A DNA stretch of 64,000 bases from CBDAPX01 sp965198725 (GTDB lineage: Bacteria; Pseudomonadota; Alphaproteobacteria; Rhodobacterales; Rhodobacteraceae): positions 124,001-188,000 of the forward strand of contig CBDAPX010000002.1 in the NCBI GenBank assembly GCA_965198725.1, read 5' to 3'. The notes under the pieces are model-generated. The model saw only the letters and a program-made list of their open reading frames with translations. It was not told the DNA's origin and ran no database searches. How positions within the stretch are numbered: the first letter of the stretch is position 1; every line of letters starts with the position of its first letter. Of the stretch, positions 43,900-53,104 are shown one piece after another. The position numbers were made by a program, and so were the translations under genes.

Positions 43900-44684
43900 C
43901 CGGCGCGACCGTAAAACCCGATGCGTTCCTCTTCGGTGAAAGAAACGCCCGGGCGTTCGTAATAACACAAGACGGCGATCACCCTTGGGGTGTCGCCAAC
44001 CACGGGTGTGACACGATGCGCGGTGTTTTTACCTAAAAATACGTTCAGCGTTCCCGGTGACTGATCGATTTGTCGGACTTCGGTGTCCTGTCCATGCATC
44101 AGCCGTGCCACACCGTCGTAATTTGGGTCCGTTTCGGTGCGCAAATCCTGTCGGTATTCAAATGCACCGCCCGCATCCGGTTTTTGCAGCAAAATCGTGA
44201 TTGTGAACTCGGACCGGTCAAAATGCCAGTTCAGGGCTTCGCCATCGCCATAGCGCATGACATTCACGCCGGCGATCGGGTCGTCCATGACATAAAGCGC
44301 GGGTTTCTTCATGACATCTGCCAGAAATTTCTGGAACGGAGGGTACTCGTAGAGCTCTGGCAGAACGGTATCCTGCGCCTGGTCGGTGCAGAGGGTTCGG
44401 TTGGACGTTTGCACCATCTTTCGCGCCGGATGATCGGCGGGCAAAGCGTCCAGCTTGGCCTGAAAGTAGATGTTGTGTTTGCGCGTGTGATGAAAGGCTT
44501 CGGTGTCGAATTTTTCTTTCAACTGGTCCGCTGTGCCAAGCGCCAGCTCAGGGCGCAGGAACCCCGAAAGATTGAACATGCCGTCGGTTGCCAGTTCTTT
44601 TTGGCATTGACTGACAAGTAATTGGTAAGCCTCACTTTGTGGCTGGTCGATTGCAAATCGTTGCAGGTCAATTTTGTCATCCAT
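43896..44684 (-). CDS. Fe(II)/2-oxoglutarate oxygenase, BesD/HalD-like, with intact HxD motif
   Basis: This 262-residue protein resembles the BesD/HalD group that modifies free amino acids. Metal ligands are His154 and Asp156 (NWHFDRSEF) and His223 (NTAHRVTP), with Arg234 for 2-oxoglutarate. Radical halogenases of this group replace the Asp by Gly; here Asp is kept, so hydroxylation rather than chlorination is predicted. The C-terminal signature YYERPGVSFTEEERIGFYGR matches the group. Substrate is unknown. It is convergent with metZ and divergent from folE2. Confidence 0.75.
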   Translation of the reverse strand: MDDKIDLQRFAIDQPQSEAYQLLVSQCQKELATDGMFNLSGFLRPELALGTADQLKEKFDTEAFHHTRKHNIYFQAKLDALPADHPARKMVQTSNRTLCTDQAQDTVLPELYEYPPFQKFLADVMKKPALYVMDDPIAGVNVMRYGDGEALNWHFDRSEFTITILLQKPDAGGAFEYRQDLRTETDPNYDGVARLMHGQDTEVRQIDQSPGTLNVFLGKNTAHRVTPVVGDTPRVIAVLCYYERPGVSFTEEERIGFYGRAG

Positions 44685-44898
44685 AGCGGGACTCCGTTGC
44701 GGCGCAAAAGTAGTTATTTGAGCCTAGCGATGCTCGGGAATATCTGTCCATCTGAGAAATCAAAATGTGGTCGTAAAAATGTCTGCCGCTCGTTTTGATC
44801 CGCCGTTTTTGGACCGTCGTATTTCATTTAAAAATTGGACAGATGATGGGGTCGCCCCTATTTATCGGGTTCAGCCGAGATACGAAGGAAACGGGCTC

Positions 44899-46002
44899 AT
44901 GAATATTCACGCGGCAGGCATTGGCCAATCCCCTGACAAAGACGAGGCAGAAGCCGCGTTGGGCGTGTTGCGGCGTTGGGCGCGATCGGCCAGTCCGGCA
45001 GAAATCAGTCAGTTGGATCCGTCTGTGACGGCCTTGCTCCCGGAACTGACCACCGTGGCATATCCCAGCTTGTCGCGAGACTATCCCGAGGATTTTCAGG
45101 TTGATCCCGCGTATAAGGACACGCTGCCGGACCTTCAAAACGGCCCATCCAGCCTGATCCGCGGGTCAAAGCAACAAATTCAGCATGTCGGCATCTCGAA
45201 CTTTCGCCTGCCGATCAGGTTCCGAACGCGGGACAATGGTGACCTGACACTGGAAACCTCGGTGACCGGGACGGTCAGCCTTGAGGCGGACAAAAAGGGC
45301 ATCAACATGTCCCGCATCATGCGGTCCTTTTACAAACATGCGGATGCGACGTTCAGCTTTGGCGTGATCGAGGCGGCTCTGGACGATTACAAATCCGATC
45401 TGGAAAGCTTTGATGCACGCATCAAGATGCGGTTTTCTTTCCCGATAAAGGTGGAAAGCCTGCGCTCTGGTCTGAGTGGATATCAATACTACGATATTGC
45501 GCTCGAATTGGTGGAGCGGGATGGCGTTCGCCAGAAGATCATGCATCTGGATTATGTCTATTCGTCGACGTGCCCCTGTTCGCTGGAGCTAAGCGAACAT
45601 GCCCGAGCGACACGTGGGCAATTGGCGACACCGCATTCGCAGCGGTCCGTTGCACGCATCTCAGTAGAAATCGATGAAAACGCGCGGGTCATGTGGTTCG
45701 AGGATCTGATCGACGCTTGCCGGCGTGCGGTCCCAACCGAAACGCAGGTGATGGTCAAGCGGGAAGATGAACAGGCTTTTGCCGAGCTCAATGCTGCGAA
45801 TCCAATCTTTGTCGAAGATGCAGCGCGGCTCTTTTGCGAACAATTGCAAGCGGATGTGCGTGTCGGCGATTTCCGTATCATCGCCAGCCATCAGGAAAGT
45901 TTGCACAGTCATGACGCAGTCAGCGTGTTGACCGAAGGTGACACATTCGCCGCGCAAAGCCTTGATCCCAAATTGTTTAATTCGCTCTTCCACGTTGGAT
46001 AA
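44899..46002 (+). CDS. folE2: GTP cyclohydrolase FolE2 (type IB)
   Basis: This metal-dependent enzyme converts GTP to dihydroneopterin triphosphate for folate synthesis. The 367-residue protein has VGISNFRLPIRFR, the zinc/metal Cys region STCPCSLELSEHARATRGQ and SHDAVSVLT. I start at ATG 44899 with AAGGA nine bases upstream; the frame extends to 44767 without family sequence. FolE2 is often used when zinc is scarce, but I see no Zur box here. folB and folP occur at 61-63 kb. Confidence 0.93.
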   Translation: MNIHAAGIGQSPDKDEAEAALGVLRRWARSASPAEISQLDPSVTALLPELTTVAYPSLSRDYPEDFQVDPAYKDTLPDLQNGPSSLIRGSKQQIQHVGISNFRLPIRFRTRDNGDLTLETSVTGTVSLEADKKGINMSRIMRSFYKHADATFSFGVIEAALDDYKSDLESFDARIKMRFSFPIKVESLRSGLSGYQYYDIALELVERDGVRQKIMHLDYVYSSTCPCSLELSEHARATRGQLATPHSQRSVARISVEIDENARVMWFEDLIDACRRAVPTETQVMVKREDEQAFAELNAANPIFVEDAARLFCEQLQADVRVGDFRIIASHQESLHSHDAVSVLTEGDTFAAQSLDPKLFNSLFHVG

Positions 46003-46051
46003 CGCGGGCACCCGCCGACTGTGCACGTGTAATTGAACACAATATGCCGCA

Positions 46052-46109
46052 GCGCAGCAATTATTGCTGCGCCGGCAGCATTTTTGGGCTATCCTGTTGC
46101 TGCAAGCAG
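46052..46109. promoter_or_regulatory. TGC-rich palindromes upstream of the phasin operon (PhaR-like sites)
   Basis: GCGCAGCAAT and ATTGCTGCGC form a perfect 21-base palindrome (46052-46072) around one central base. Overlapping it is CTGC-GCCG-GCAG (46067-46078) and further on CTGC-AA-GCAG (46100-46109). CTGC-N3/4-GCAG is, to my knowledge, the site type of PhaR, the repressor of polyhydroxyalkanoate granule genes in related bacteria. The position before a phasin-like gene fits. Confidence 0.5.
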
Positions 46110-46177
46110 GTAGAAAGCCCAATCCATTGGCGCAAGAACGGCTCAACATAACAGGCAAGGCGCGATCGGACGCCCTC

Positions 46178-46528
46178 ATGCTTCCGGTCGAAGTATCAAC
46201 CAGCATCGGCAATTGGCTGGGCTATTTGCAGCTTATGGAAGACGCCCGGTCGGTGATCGTGATGCGGGGCTTGGGATTTGGCGGCGCGTGGCACATTGCA
46301 GCCGACGAACACCGCGACATGATCCAAGAAAAAGCGCCCGTCTTTGCCGAAGCCGTTTTGGCCGGAGCCTTCACAGCCGGGTGGGGTCGCGGCCCGGAAC
46401 AAGTATGGCAAGCAACGGTCAGACCTTTTGCGCGCGCCGCCGGGCGCAACCGTCAACGGCTCGCCGAGGCGGGGCCAAAGATACCTTTCACATCCAACAC
46501 TGCGCGTGAAAATGGAGACACATTATGA
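46178..46528 (+). CDS. Small conserved protein preceding phasin
   Basis: This protein has about 116 residues from ATG 46178 (MLPVEVSTSIGNWLGYLQLMEDARSV). It shows an amphipathic helical pattern and a basic C terminus (RPFARAAGRNRQRLAEAG). Alternative upstream starts (TTG 46127 or 46064) would add unconserved sequence that overlaps the palindromes. The stop TGA overlaps the phasin ATG, so the two are coupled. Similar small proteins sit beside phasins in Rhodobacteraceae; some databases label them antifreeze protein, which I do not accept. Confidence 0.65.
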   Translation: MLPVEVSTSIGNWLGYLQLMEDARSVIVMRGLGFGGAWHIAADEHRDMIQEKAPVFAEAVLAGAFTAGWGRGPEQVWQATVRPFARAAGRNRQRLAEAGPKIPFTSNTARENGDTL

Positions 46529-47085
46529 TGCAAAACTACGCCAGCGCCTTTGACGTGTCGGCCGCGTATATGCGGTTGGCCGGCAAAGCTGTCACAAACC
46601 ACATTGAAGTCATGCAGATTGTCGGCAAATCGATGGCCGAATTGCCAGCGATACAAATGCGCCTCCTGTCTGCGGCTGCCGGGGTTTCAACGTCCGAGCC
46701 TTTAGCAAAGATCGCAAAGCCTGCCATTGCCAAAGCTGCGAAGCCAGTGGCGACGAAAACAGCGCCCAAAGCGCCAGCTGCTGTGAAAAAGGTTGAAACA
46801 CCAAAAGCAGACGTGGCAAAGCCCGCGGCCAAGACAGCCGCCGCGCCCAAAGCGCCAGTCGTCAAAAAGGCGGCACCTGCCAAGGCTGCGCCTGTGCAAC
46901 CGGCAACGCCTGCCGCAAAGAAAGCACCGGCAAAGGCACCTGCGAAACCGGCCACTCCAATGGCCAAGAAGGCACCGGTAAAGGCACCTGTTGCTGCGGC
47001 TGCCAAGCCTGCCGCAACAACGCGCAAAGCACCCGCCACAAGGTCACGCGCCAAGGCACCAGTGAAACCGACCGCTGAAAGCTAA
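46525..47085 (+). CDS. Phasin-like protein with Lys/Ala/Pro-rich histone-like tail
   Basis: This 186-residue protein has a short helical N-terminal part (residues 1-55, VSAAYMRLAGKAVTNHIEVMQ) and a tail of about 130 residues made almost entirely of Ala, Lys, Pro and Thr, with repeating KKAPAKAP-type units. The layout resembles PhaF-type phasins, in which a granule-binding part is joined to a histone-like DNA-binding tail. Coupled to the upstream gene. PHA synthase is not in the window, so the phasin role rests on composition and the PhaR-like sites. Confidence 0.6.
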   Translation: MMQNYASAFDVSAAYMRLAGKAVTNHIEVMQIVGKSMAELPAIQMRLLSAAAGVSTSEPLAKIAKPAIAKAAKPVATKTAPKAPAAVKKVETPKADVAKPAAKTAAAPKAPVVKKAAPAKAAPVQPATPAAKKAPAKAPAKPATPMAKKAPVKAPVAAAAKPAATTRKAPATRSRAKAPVKPTAES

Positions 47086-47131
47086 GCTGTCTGCTTGACA
47101 GGGCGCGCGCCGCGCGCCAACCCTGCGCTTC

Positions 47132-48580
47132 ATGCTGGATTTGCGCCCTGTCATATACGTGATCGGCCTTTTGGTGGCCGTGCTTGGCATCACGATGGTG
47201 TTGCCAATGCTCGCCGATATCGCCGAAGGCAATGGGCACTGGATGGCCTTTCTGCAAGCCGGGATTGTTTCGGTTTTTGTGGGCGGCTTGTCGGCGATTG
47301 CCTGTCAGAACGGCGTGAAAGAAGGTTTGACGATCCAACAGACCTTTTTGCTGACGACCGGCGTCTGGCTGGCCTTGCCGATTTTCGGGGCGTTGCCCTT
47401 TATCATCGGCGAACCGCAATTACGCTTTGTTGATGCTTTTTTCGAGGCGATGTCAGGGCTGACGACGACGGGGTCGACCGTTCTGACGGGGCTAGAGGAT
47501 TTGCCGCGGGGTATCTTGCTGTGGCGGGGTATTTTGCAGTGGCTGGGCGGGATCGGCATCATTGTTGTGGCCATGGTGTTCCTGCCGGAACTGCGCGTCG
47601 GGGGTATGCAGATCTTCCGCTCCGAAGGGTTTGATACCTTTGGAAAAATTCTGCCACGGGCCACAGAAATTGCCAGCCGTATTTCAGTCATTTACGTCGC
47701 CATGACGCTTATCTGTGCGTTGAGCTATGGGGTGGCGGGCATGAACGCCTTTGACGCATCGGTCCACGCCATGACCACGGTCGCAACGGGGGGGTTTGCC
47801 AATTACGATGCCTCTTTTGGTGCGTTTGGCGCCGGTCCGGAATATGTGGGCGTCGTGTTTATGATCCTCGCGGCCTTGCCCTTCGTGCGTTTTGTCCAAC
47901 TCAGCACGGGCTATGCAAAGCCACTGTTCGAAGACAGCCAGATAAGGGCGTTTCTGGCCACGGTTACCGTGATCGTTCTGTTGCTCACGATCTGGCGGAT
48001 GGCCGATCTGGAAGAGTTCACCGAAGAGGCCTTTCGCAAAACGCTCTTTAACACCGTGTCGCTGTTGACCGGGACGGGTTATGCCAGCACAGACTATATG
48101 ACGTGGGGCGGTGTTCCGATTTCCGTCCTGTTCTTTGTTGGTCTCATCGGTGGGTGCGCGGGCTCTACCGCATGCTCGATCAAGATTTTCCGCTATCAGC
48201 TTTTGTTTGCATCGATCCGGGTTCAGCTGCTGCGCATCGGTGCGCCGCATGGCGTCTTTACGCCACGATATGATGGCCGTCCGATCAGCTCGGACGTACT
48301 GAATTCGGTGATGTCGTTCTTTACGTTCTTCATCGTGACGTTGGGATTGCTGGCTGTTTTGCTGGGCATGACCGGATTGGATTTCACCACGTCGCTCTCT
48401 GGGGCGGCGGCGGCGCTGGCCAATATCGGTCCGGGCCTTGGGGATCAGATTGGTCCGGCGGGTAACTTCGCCGGATTGAATGATACAGCAAAGTGGATCC
48501 TGTCGATTGCGATGTTGGTTGGACGGCTCGAATTGATGGCGGTTTACGCCATTCTGACCGTTGGTTTCTGGAGGGCCTGA
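47132..48580 (+). CDS. trkH: TrkH family potassium uptake protein
   Basis: This 482-residue integral membrane K+ transporter has the four pore segments visible as SGLTTTGSTVLTGL, MTTVATGGFANYD, LTGTGYASTDY and the ANIGPGLG region. Hydrophobic spans run throughout, and GRLELMAVYAIL closes the protein. TrkA is not adjacent. The TGA stop overlaps the ATG of the ThDP enzyme gene, so both are co-translated. Confidence 0.93.
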   Translation: MLDLRPVIYVIGLLVAVLGITMVLPMLADIAEGNGHWMAFLQAGIVSVFVGGLSAIACQNGVKEGLTIQQTFLLTTGVWLALPIFGALPFIIGEPQLRFVDAFFEAMSGLTTTGSTVLTGLEDLPRGILLWRGILQWLGGIGIIVVAMVFLPELRVGGMQIFRSEGFDTFGKILPRATEIASRISVIYVAMTLICALSYGVAGMNAFDASVHAMTTVATGGFANYDASFGAFGAGPEYVGVVFMILAALPFVRFVQLSTGYAKPLFEDSQIRAFLATVTVIVLLLTIWRMADLEEFTEEAFRKTLFNTVSLLTGTGYASTDYMTWGGVPISVLFFVGLIGGCAGSTACSIKIFRYQLLFASIRVQLLRIGAPHGVFTPRYDGRPISSDVLNSVMSFFTFFIVTLGLLAVLLGMTGLDFTTSLSGAAAALANIGPGLGDQIGPAGNFAGLNDTAKWILSIAMLVGRLELMAVYAILTVGFWRA

Positions 48581-50172
48581 TGCAAAAACCACTTGGCGCG
48601 CAAATCTCACACATGCTGAAAGATCGGGGTGTGGATGTCATTTTCGGCATTCCGGGCGTCCATAATCAGGAAAAGTACCGCGGCATCGAAGAAGCGGGGA
48701 TCACCCATGTTCTGGCCCGGCATGAGCAGGGCGCAGGGTTTATGGCTGACGGCTATGCCCGGGCAACCGGGCGCCCCGGTGTGGCTTACGTCATTTCGGG
48801 CCCGGGGCTGACCAATGCGATGACGCCGATGGGACAAGCCTATTCCGACAGCGTGCCGATGTTGGTCATGTCCTCTTGTCTGGATGAGATTGCCGCGCGC
48901 AAGGGGCAATTGCACCAGATGAAGGATCAACGCCTGGCGGCCGAAACGGTTTGTGACTGGTCGGAAGAGGCGCGCAGTGCGACGGCGGCGTATGAGCTGG
49001 TCGATCGGGCCTTTGGTGAGTTTCTGCATCGACGCAACCGTCCCAAACATATCCAAGTTCCAATTGCCGCGTTAGAGGCCATGGCAGACGCGCCACCGCC
49101 GCCTTTTGAGGGCGCACAAGGCCACGCGCACCCTGCGCCGGCGAATATGCAGGCGGTCGACGAGCTGGCGAAAAACCTGCAAGCGGCCAAGCGCCCGATC
49201 TTCATCTTCGGCGGCGGTGCGGTGGCCGCGACCGAAGCGGCGCGTACGGTAATGCAGCGCACGGGTGCCGCAGCTTTTGTCACCTATGCCGGACGGGGAA
49301 TTCTGACCCCGGATCAACCGCGGTTTTTCGGCTCGACCCTCGCACGTCCGGGGTCGGCACAAGTGTTGGCGCAGGCGGATCTTGTGATCGCGGTCGGCAC
49401 CGAGCTGGCCGAAGTGGATTTGTGGCGCCATGCGCTGGGGCATACCGCCCGCATAGTGCGCGTGGATTCTGATCCGGTTGTGCTGCGTGATGCGCAGCGG
49501 GCCGAGACGCAAATCTGCGGCAACGCCTCTGCGGTCCTCGACGCGTTACTCGCCGCATTGCCGCCCACGGTCACGCATGATTGGACCGACCGAGAGGTCG
49601 CAGAGCAACGCGCCAAATGGCGTGCCGAGGTGATGTCGGAACGGCCGGGCATCGTTCCGGTGGCAGAGGCTCTGCGGGACTGTTTGCCAGATGGCACGAT
49701 GATCTATTCCGATATGACGCAGTTTGCCTATGCCGCGAAAGAGGTTTGGGATATGGACCGGCCCGGCCATTGGCATCACCCCACGGGCTTTGGAACGCTG
49801 GGCTATGCCATGCCGGCAGCGATCGGTGGTGCCGTGGCCCGTCCGGGGCAGCCAACCATGGCAATCGCGGGCGACTACGGCTTTCAATACACGCTGCAAG
49901 AGCTGGCGACCGCCGTCGAGATGAAACTGCCGTTGCCGATTTTCCTGTGGGACAATGGCAAGCTGAAAGAGATCGAAGACAGCATGGTTGCCGCGCAAAT
50001 TCAGCCGAACGCCGTCACGGTCCAAAACCCGCATTTTGTGAAACTCGCCGAGGCCTATGGCGCCTATGGATGCGCGCCGACGACCTTGGCCGAGATGCAG
50101 TCAGAGGTGACCGCCGCCTTTGGCCGAGAGGGGCCAACGATCATCCACGTTTCTGCGGGTATTGGTTTGTAA
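48580..50172 (+). CDS. Thiamine diphosphate-dependent enzyme, acetolactate synthase-like
   Basis: This 530-residue enzyme has the N-terminal Pyr domain with the catalytic Glu in ARHEQGAGFMADGYAR, a central dehydrogenase-like domain (FIFGGGAVAATEAAR) and the C-terminal PP domain with AGDYGFQYTLQEL to LWDN, the GDx-N magnesium/ThDP motif. There is no small subunit gene, so catabolic 2-oxo acid decarboxylases (for example 5-guanidino-2-oxopentanoate decarboxylase) are as likely as acetolactate synthase. It starts within the trkH stop. Confidence 0.83.
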   Translation: MQKPLGAQISHMLKDRGVDVIFGIPGVHNQEKYRGIEEAGITHVLARHEQGAGFMADGYARATGRPGVAYVISGPGLTNAMTPMGQAYSDSVPMLVMSSCLDEIAARKGQLHQMKDQRLAAETVCDWSEEARSATAAYELVDRAFGEFLHRRNRPKHIQVPIAALEAMADAPPPPFEGAQGHAHPAPANMQAVDELAKNLQAAKRPIFIFGGGAVAATEAARTVMQRTGAAAFVTYAGRGILTPDQPRFFGSTLARPGSAQVLAQADLVIAVGTELAEVDLWRHALGHTARIVRVDSDPVVLRDAQRAETQICGNASAVLDALLAALPPTVTHDWTDREVAEQRAKWRAEVMSERPGIVPVAEALRDCLPDGTMIYSDMTQFAYAAKEVWDMDRPGHWHHPTGFGTLGYAMPAAIGGAVARPGQPTMAIAGDYGFQYTLQELATAVEMKLPLPIFLWDNGKLKEIEDSMVAAQIQPNAVTVQNPHFVKLAEAYGAYGCAPTTLAEMQSEVTAAFGREGPTIIHVSAGIGL

Positions 50173-50194
50173 AAGCGAACGTGTGTTTCGCTTT
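50172..50194. terminator. Hairpin between convergent ThDP enzyme and pseudoprotease genes
   Basis: AAAGCGAA (50172-50179) and TTCGCTTT (50187-50194) pair with a seven-base loop across the 20-base convergent gap, with A-rich and T-rich sides. Both stop codons touch the stem. A bidirectional terminator is plausible but the stem is short. Confidence 0.45.
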
Positions 50195-51962
50195 AGTCCC
50201 AGCAATTGACCAGCACGGTCATCCCTTCGGCAACGCGGCTTAAATCCAGCGGGTCGAGTGTGCGGCCAGTGTTTTGCGGCGACCGAACCCGCACACCGGC
50301 GCGTGACAAGAGGTCCTGAATGGCAGTTGCGTTGGCCGCAAGGCTGACATCCTCGGGCAGTTTACGCGGACCGTCCGGCTCCGGCAGCAACATGCCCAGA
50401 ACCTGACCGCCGGCATCCAGAACCGGTCCACCGGCATCACCGGGCAGGCTTGCCAATGCCAGACGCGTCAACTCGCGTTCACCCGACAGGCCTTTGGTAT
50501 CGGCCAGCGTACCAAAAGTCAGGGAAGGCGCGCCCAGGATGCCTTCGAAGGAGTAACCAGAGACGGCGACTTCGGATCTCAATCGAGGTGTACCGGCCGC
50601 AAAACCGCCGATCTCAATCGGTGCCAGCGCGGATTGAGGGCGCAGGATGGCCACACCCAGCGTGTCGTCCAAGGTGACGATGTCCGCCGGGCTGTCTTTG
50701 TCCAGCGTGACCCGCGTGCAGGATTGTACGACATCGGATGTGGTCACCACCACGCCGGACCGATCAATGAAAAAGCCAGAGCGGGCAAGCCTGGGTGTGC
50801 GCACCTCAAGCCCAGACACAAGATCAATGTCCTGATCTGCACTATCTGACAAGCGCAGATCCAGCGCACCGGGAGTTGTCTGGAAGGTATCCTGCATCGT
50901 GGCCAAAACGCGTTGGCGGCGTTCTTCGTCGCCTGTGGGCCAGATGAGGGTGAACCCCTTAATTTCATCATCTTCCAGGGTAACTTCTGTGTGCGACACA
51001 AACCGATTGTTTCGGCCTTCCAACACAAACCCATCCGCGCGGCGATCACGGGTCCCTTCAAGCGGGACGATTTCGAGCGTCTGCATGATCTCATAGAGCC
51101 CAAAGAGCGTCTTTTGGTCACCAGGTTGGCTGATCAAAAGGACCTTGGCCTCTGGAACAGATCCGGTTGCGCCGAAATGCACAAACGGTGGGTCATAGCG
51201 GTCCAACTTGACAGCGGCGAGTGGCAGTTGCAGCGACAGCCCGGCGCGGGCGTCCCGGTGCGTTTGCATACCCGCGCTGATCAGTGGCGCGTTGTATTGA
51301 TCCATAAGCTGCCGGCGTTGTTTCGTGGTCAGGATACCGGTCGTTTCGTAGCCGTTTGCGCCTTGCCATGCGGCCATGGACCGGCGCGTACCCGGCCCAT
51401 ATGCGCCATCAATGGCGGCGTTGTAATATCCGCCCCAACGCAAAGCGATTTGCAGGTCACGACGCTCCTGTGCGGTCAGCAACCGTTCGCTCCGGCGTGC
51501 CTCCGACGGGGTTTCGTCCGCAGGTTCAAGGTCAAGCGTTGCTTGCGGTGATGTTTCATCCGTTTCGGGGACAACGGGTGTCGGCGCTCCGAATGTGCCA
51601 CGGTTCAGAATGTCAACGCCGGGAGGCCAATACTGTCCGCCTAAGACGTTCGAGCGCACGATATAGCTGTCTCTTGGGATCTGACCCTCTGACCTATACA
51701 CCCGCAGAACCTGTTCTGCATCGCTACGCAGATAGGGGCCAAGAACGATACCGTACCAAGACCCACCTAGCGAAAAACCGTTAACGTCCGCCAAATCACT
51801 GGCATAGGTCGCGGCCCGCTGCCGCGCGGTGCCCAGGTTTGGATGCGCCTCAATCTGCACCCAGACGACCTCTTGCTGTTGCGCCGAGGCCTGAGTTCCA
51901 GCGATGGCGACGGCCATGCAAAGCGACATGACAAAAACGACGATAGTCTTGTTAATCTGCAT
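50193..51962 (-). CDS. Envelope protein with SPOR, peptidoglycan-binding and degenerate trypsin-like domains
   Basis: This 589-residue exported protein starts MQINKTIVVFVMSLCMAVAIAG, a signal peptide. A start at 51995 would add 11 polar residues. A SPOR-like domain (about 32-102) and a peptidoglycan-binding domain (about 160-220) precede a trypsin-fold domain (about 390-560). All three catalytic positions are altered: TTSDVV has Asp for His, TLGVAIL has Thr for the triad Asp, and GDAGGPVLD has Ala for Ser. The fold is kept but proteolysis is not expected. A scaffold or sensing role at the cell wall is inferred. Confidence 0.8.
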   Translation of the reverse strand: MQINKTIVVFVMSLCMAVAIAGTQASAQQQEVVWVQIEAHPNLGTARQRAATYASDLADVNGFSLGGSWYGIVLGPYLRSDAEQVLRVYRSEGQIPRDSYIVRSNVLGGQYWPPGVDILNRGTFGAPTPVVPETDETSPQATLDLEPADETPSEARRSERLLTAQERRDLQIALRWGGYYNAAIDGAYGPGTRRSMAAWQGANGYETTGILTTKQRRQLMDQYNAPLISAGMQTHRDARAGLSLQLPLAAVKLDRYDPPFVHFGATGSVPEAKVLLISQPGDQKTLFGLYEIMQTLEIVPLEGTRDRRADGFVLEGRNNRFVSHTEVTLEDDEIKGFTLIWPTGDEERRQRVLATMQDTFQTTPGALDLRLSDSADQDIDLVSGLEVRTPRLARSGFFIDRSGVVVTTSDVVQSCTRVTLDKDSPADIVTLDDTLGVAILRPQSALAPIEIGGFAAGTPRLRSEVAVSGYSFEGILGAPSLTFGTLADTKGLSGERELTRLALASLPGDAGGPVLDAGGQVLGMLLPEPDGPRKLPEDVSLAANATAIQDLLSRAGVRVRSPQNTGRTLDPLDLSRVAEGMTVLVNCWD

Positions 51963-52119
51963 CTGAGCATCAGCCTTGTTTCTTTGGTCTGACATAAGCA
52001 GGAATTTTTATGGAACGCCACGCGGTTTCGTGCCGCTGTCGGCCGTGTGCGCTCTGACAGCATCAGTAGCGGTCCAATCCTCGCTCCAACTGCAAAAACC
52101 AAAGCGCGAAGAATGCGGT

Positions 52120-52147
52120 TTGACCCCTTGGTTACCTTGTCTTAAAC
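52120..52147 (+). promoter_or_regulatory. Candidate sigma70 promoter for glyQ
   Basis: TTGACC at 52120 and TTAAAC at 52142 are 16 bases apart, 28 bases upstream of the glyQ start at 52175. Spacing is acceptable and both boxes are near consensus. No direct support is available. Confidence 0.35.
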
Positions 52148-52174
52148 CACGGCGCACGCAATGGAGGGACAATC

Positions 52175-53098
52175 GTGGCAAATAACGCACCGACCAGTTT
52201 TCAGGAGATCATTTTACGCCTGCAAACCTACTGGGCCTCCAAGGGCTGTGCCGTCCTGCAACCCTATGACATGGAGGTGGGCGCCGGGACGTTTCACCCC
52301 GCTACCACGTTGCGCGCGCTGGGGTCCAAAGCGTGGGCTGCGGCCTATGTTCAGCCGTCGCGTCGTCCCACGGACGGGCGATATGGTGAAAACCCCAATC
52401 GGCTGCAGCATTATTACCAGTTTCAAGTGTTGATCAAACCGAGCCCGCCGGATCTGCAAGAGCTGTATCTTGGCTCCCTCGAAGCCATTGGTATCGACAT
52501 GGAAATGCACGATATCCGCTTTGTCGAGGATGACTGGGAAAGTCCGACACTGGGCGCCTGGGGTCTTGGTTGGGAAGTCTGGTGTGACGGGATGGAAGTG
52601 AGCCAGTTCACCTATTTCCAACAGGTGGGCGGTCATGACTGCCACCCGGTTTCAGGTGAGCTGACCTATGGTCTGGAGCGTCTGGCGATGTATGTGCTGG
52701 GCATCGACCACGTGATGGACATGCCGTTCAACGATCCGCAGACTCCGATCGCGCTCAGCTATGGGGATGTCTTTAAGCAGACCGAAGAAGAATACGCCCG
52801 CTGGAACTTTGATGTGGCGGATGTGGATGTCTTGTTGCGCCATTTTGAAGAGGCGGAAGCCGAGTGTGCGGCCATTCTGGCGCAAGAGCATATCGATCCC
52901 AAAACCGGCAAGCGGATCATCATGGCGCATCCGGCCTATGATCAATGCATCAAGGCCTCTCACATCTTTAACCTGCTCGATGCGCGCGGAGTGATCTCTG
53001 TCACCGAACGACAGGCCTATATCGGGCGCGTACGTGCGCTGGCCAAGCAATGCGCAGATGCCTTTGTGCAGACCGCAGCGGGCGGGCAGGCGGCCTGA
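52175..53098 (+). CDS. glyQ: Glycyl-tRNA synthetase alpha subunit
   Basis: This 307-residue catalytic subunit of the bacterial alpha2beta2 glycyl-tRNA synthetase contains [39 protein letters not shown] and [10 protein letters not shown]. It begins with GTG at 52175, six bases after GGAGGG. The beta subunit gene glyS is 2.8 kb downstream, separated by marC, a gap, DUF6446 and gltS, an unusual split. Confidence 0.97.
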   Translation: MANNAPTSFQEIILRLQTYWASKGCAVLQPYDMEVGAGTFHPATTLRALGSKAWAAAYVQPSRRPTDGRYGENPNRLQHYYQFQVLIKPSPPDLQELYLGSLEAIGIDMEMHDIRFVEDDWESPTLGAWGLGWEVWCDGMEVSQFTYFQQVGGHDCHPVSGELTYGLERLAMYVLGIDHVMDMPFNDPQTPIALSYGDVFKQTEEEYARWNFDVADVDVLLRHFEEAEAECAAILAQEHIDPKTGKRIIMAHPAYDQCIKASHIFNLLDARGVISVTERQAYIGRVRALAKQCADAFVQTAAGGQAA

Positions 53099-53104
53099 AC
53101 CCGG

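Noticed and set aside
42631..43968. 445-codon minus-strand open frame
   Set aside because: Antisense to metZ, which has clear PLP-enzyme motifs, ribosome site and riboswitch.
46064..46177. Longer start for the phasin partner gene
   Set aside because: The TTG start lies inside the palindromic region and has no ribosome site, and the added residues look unconserved.
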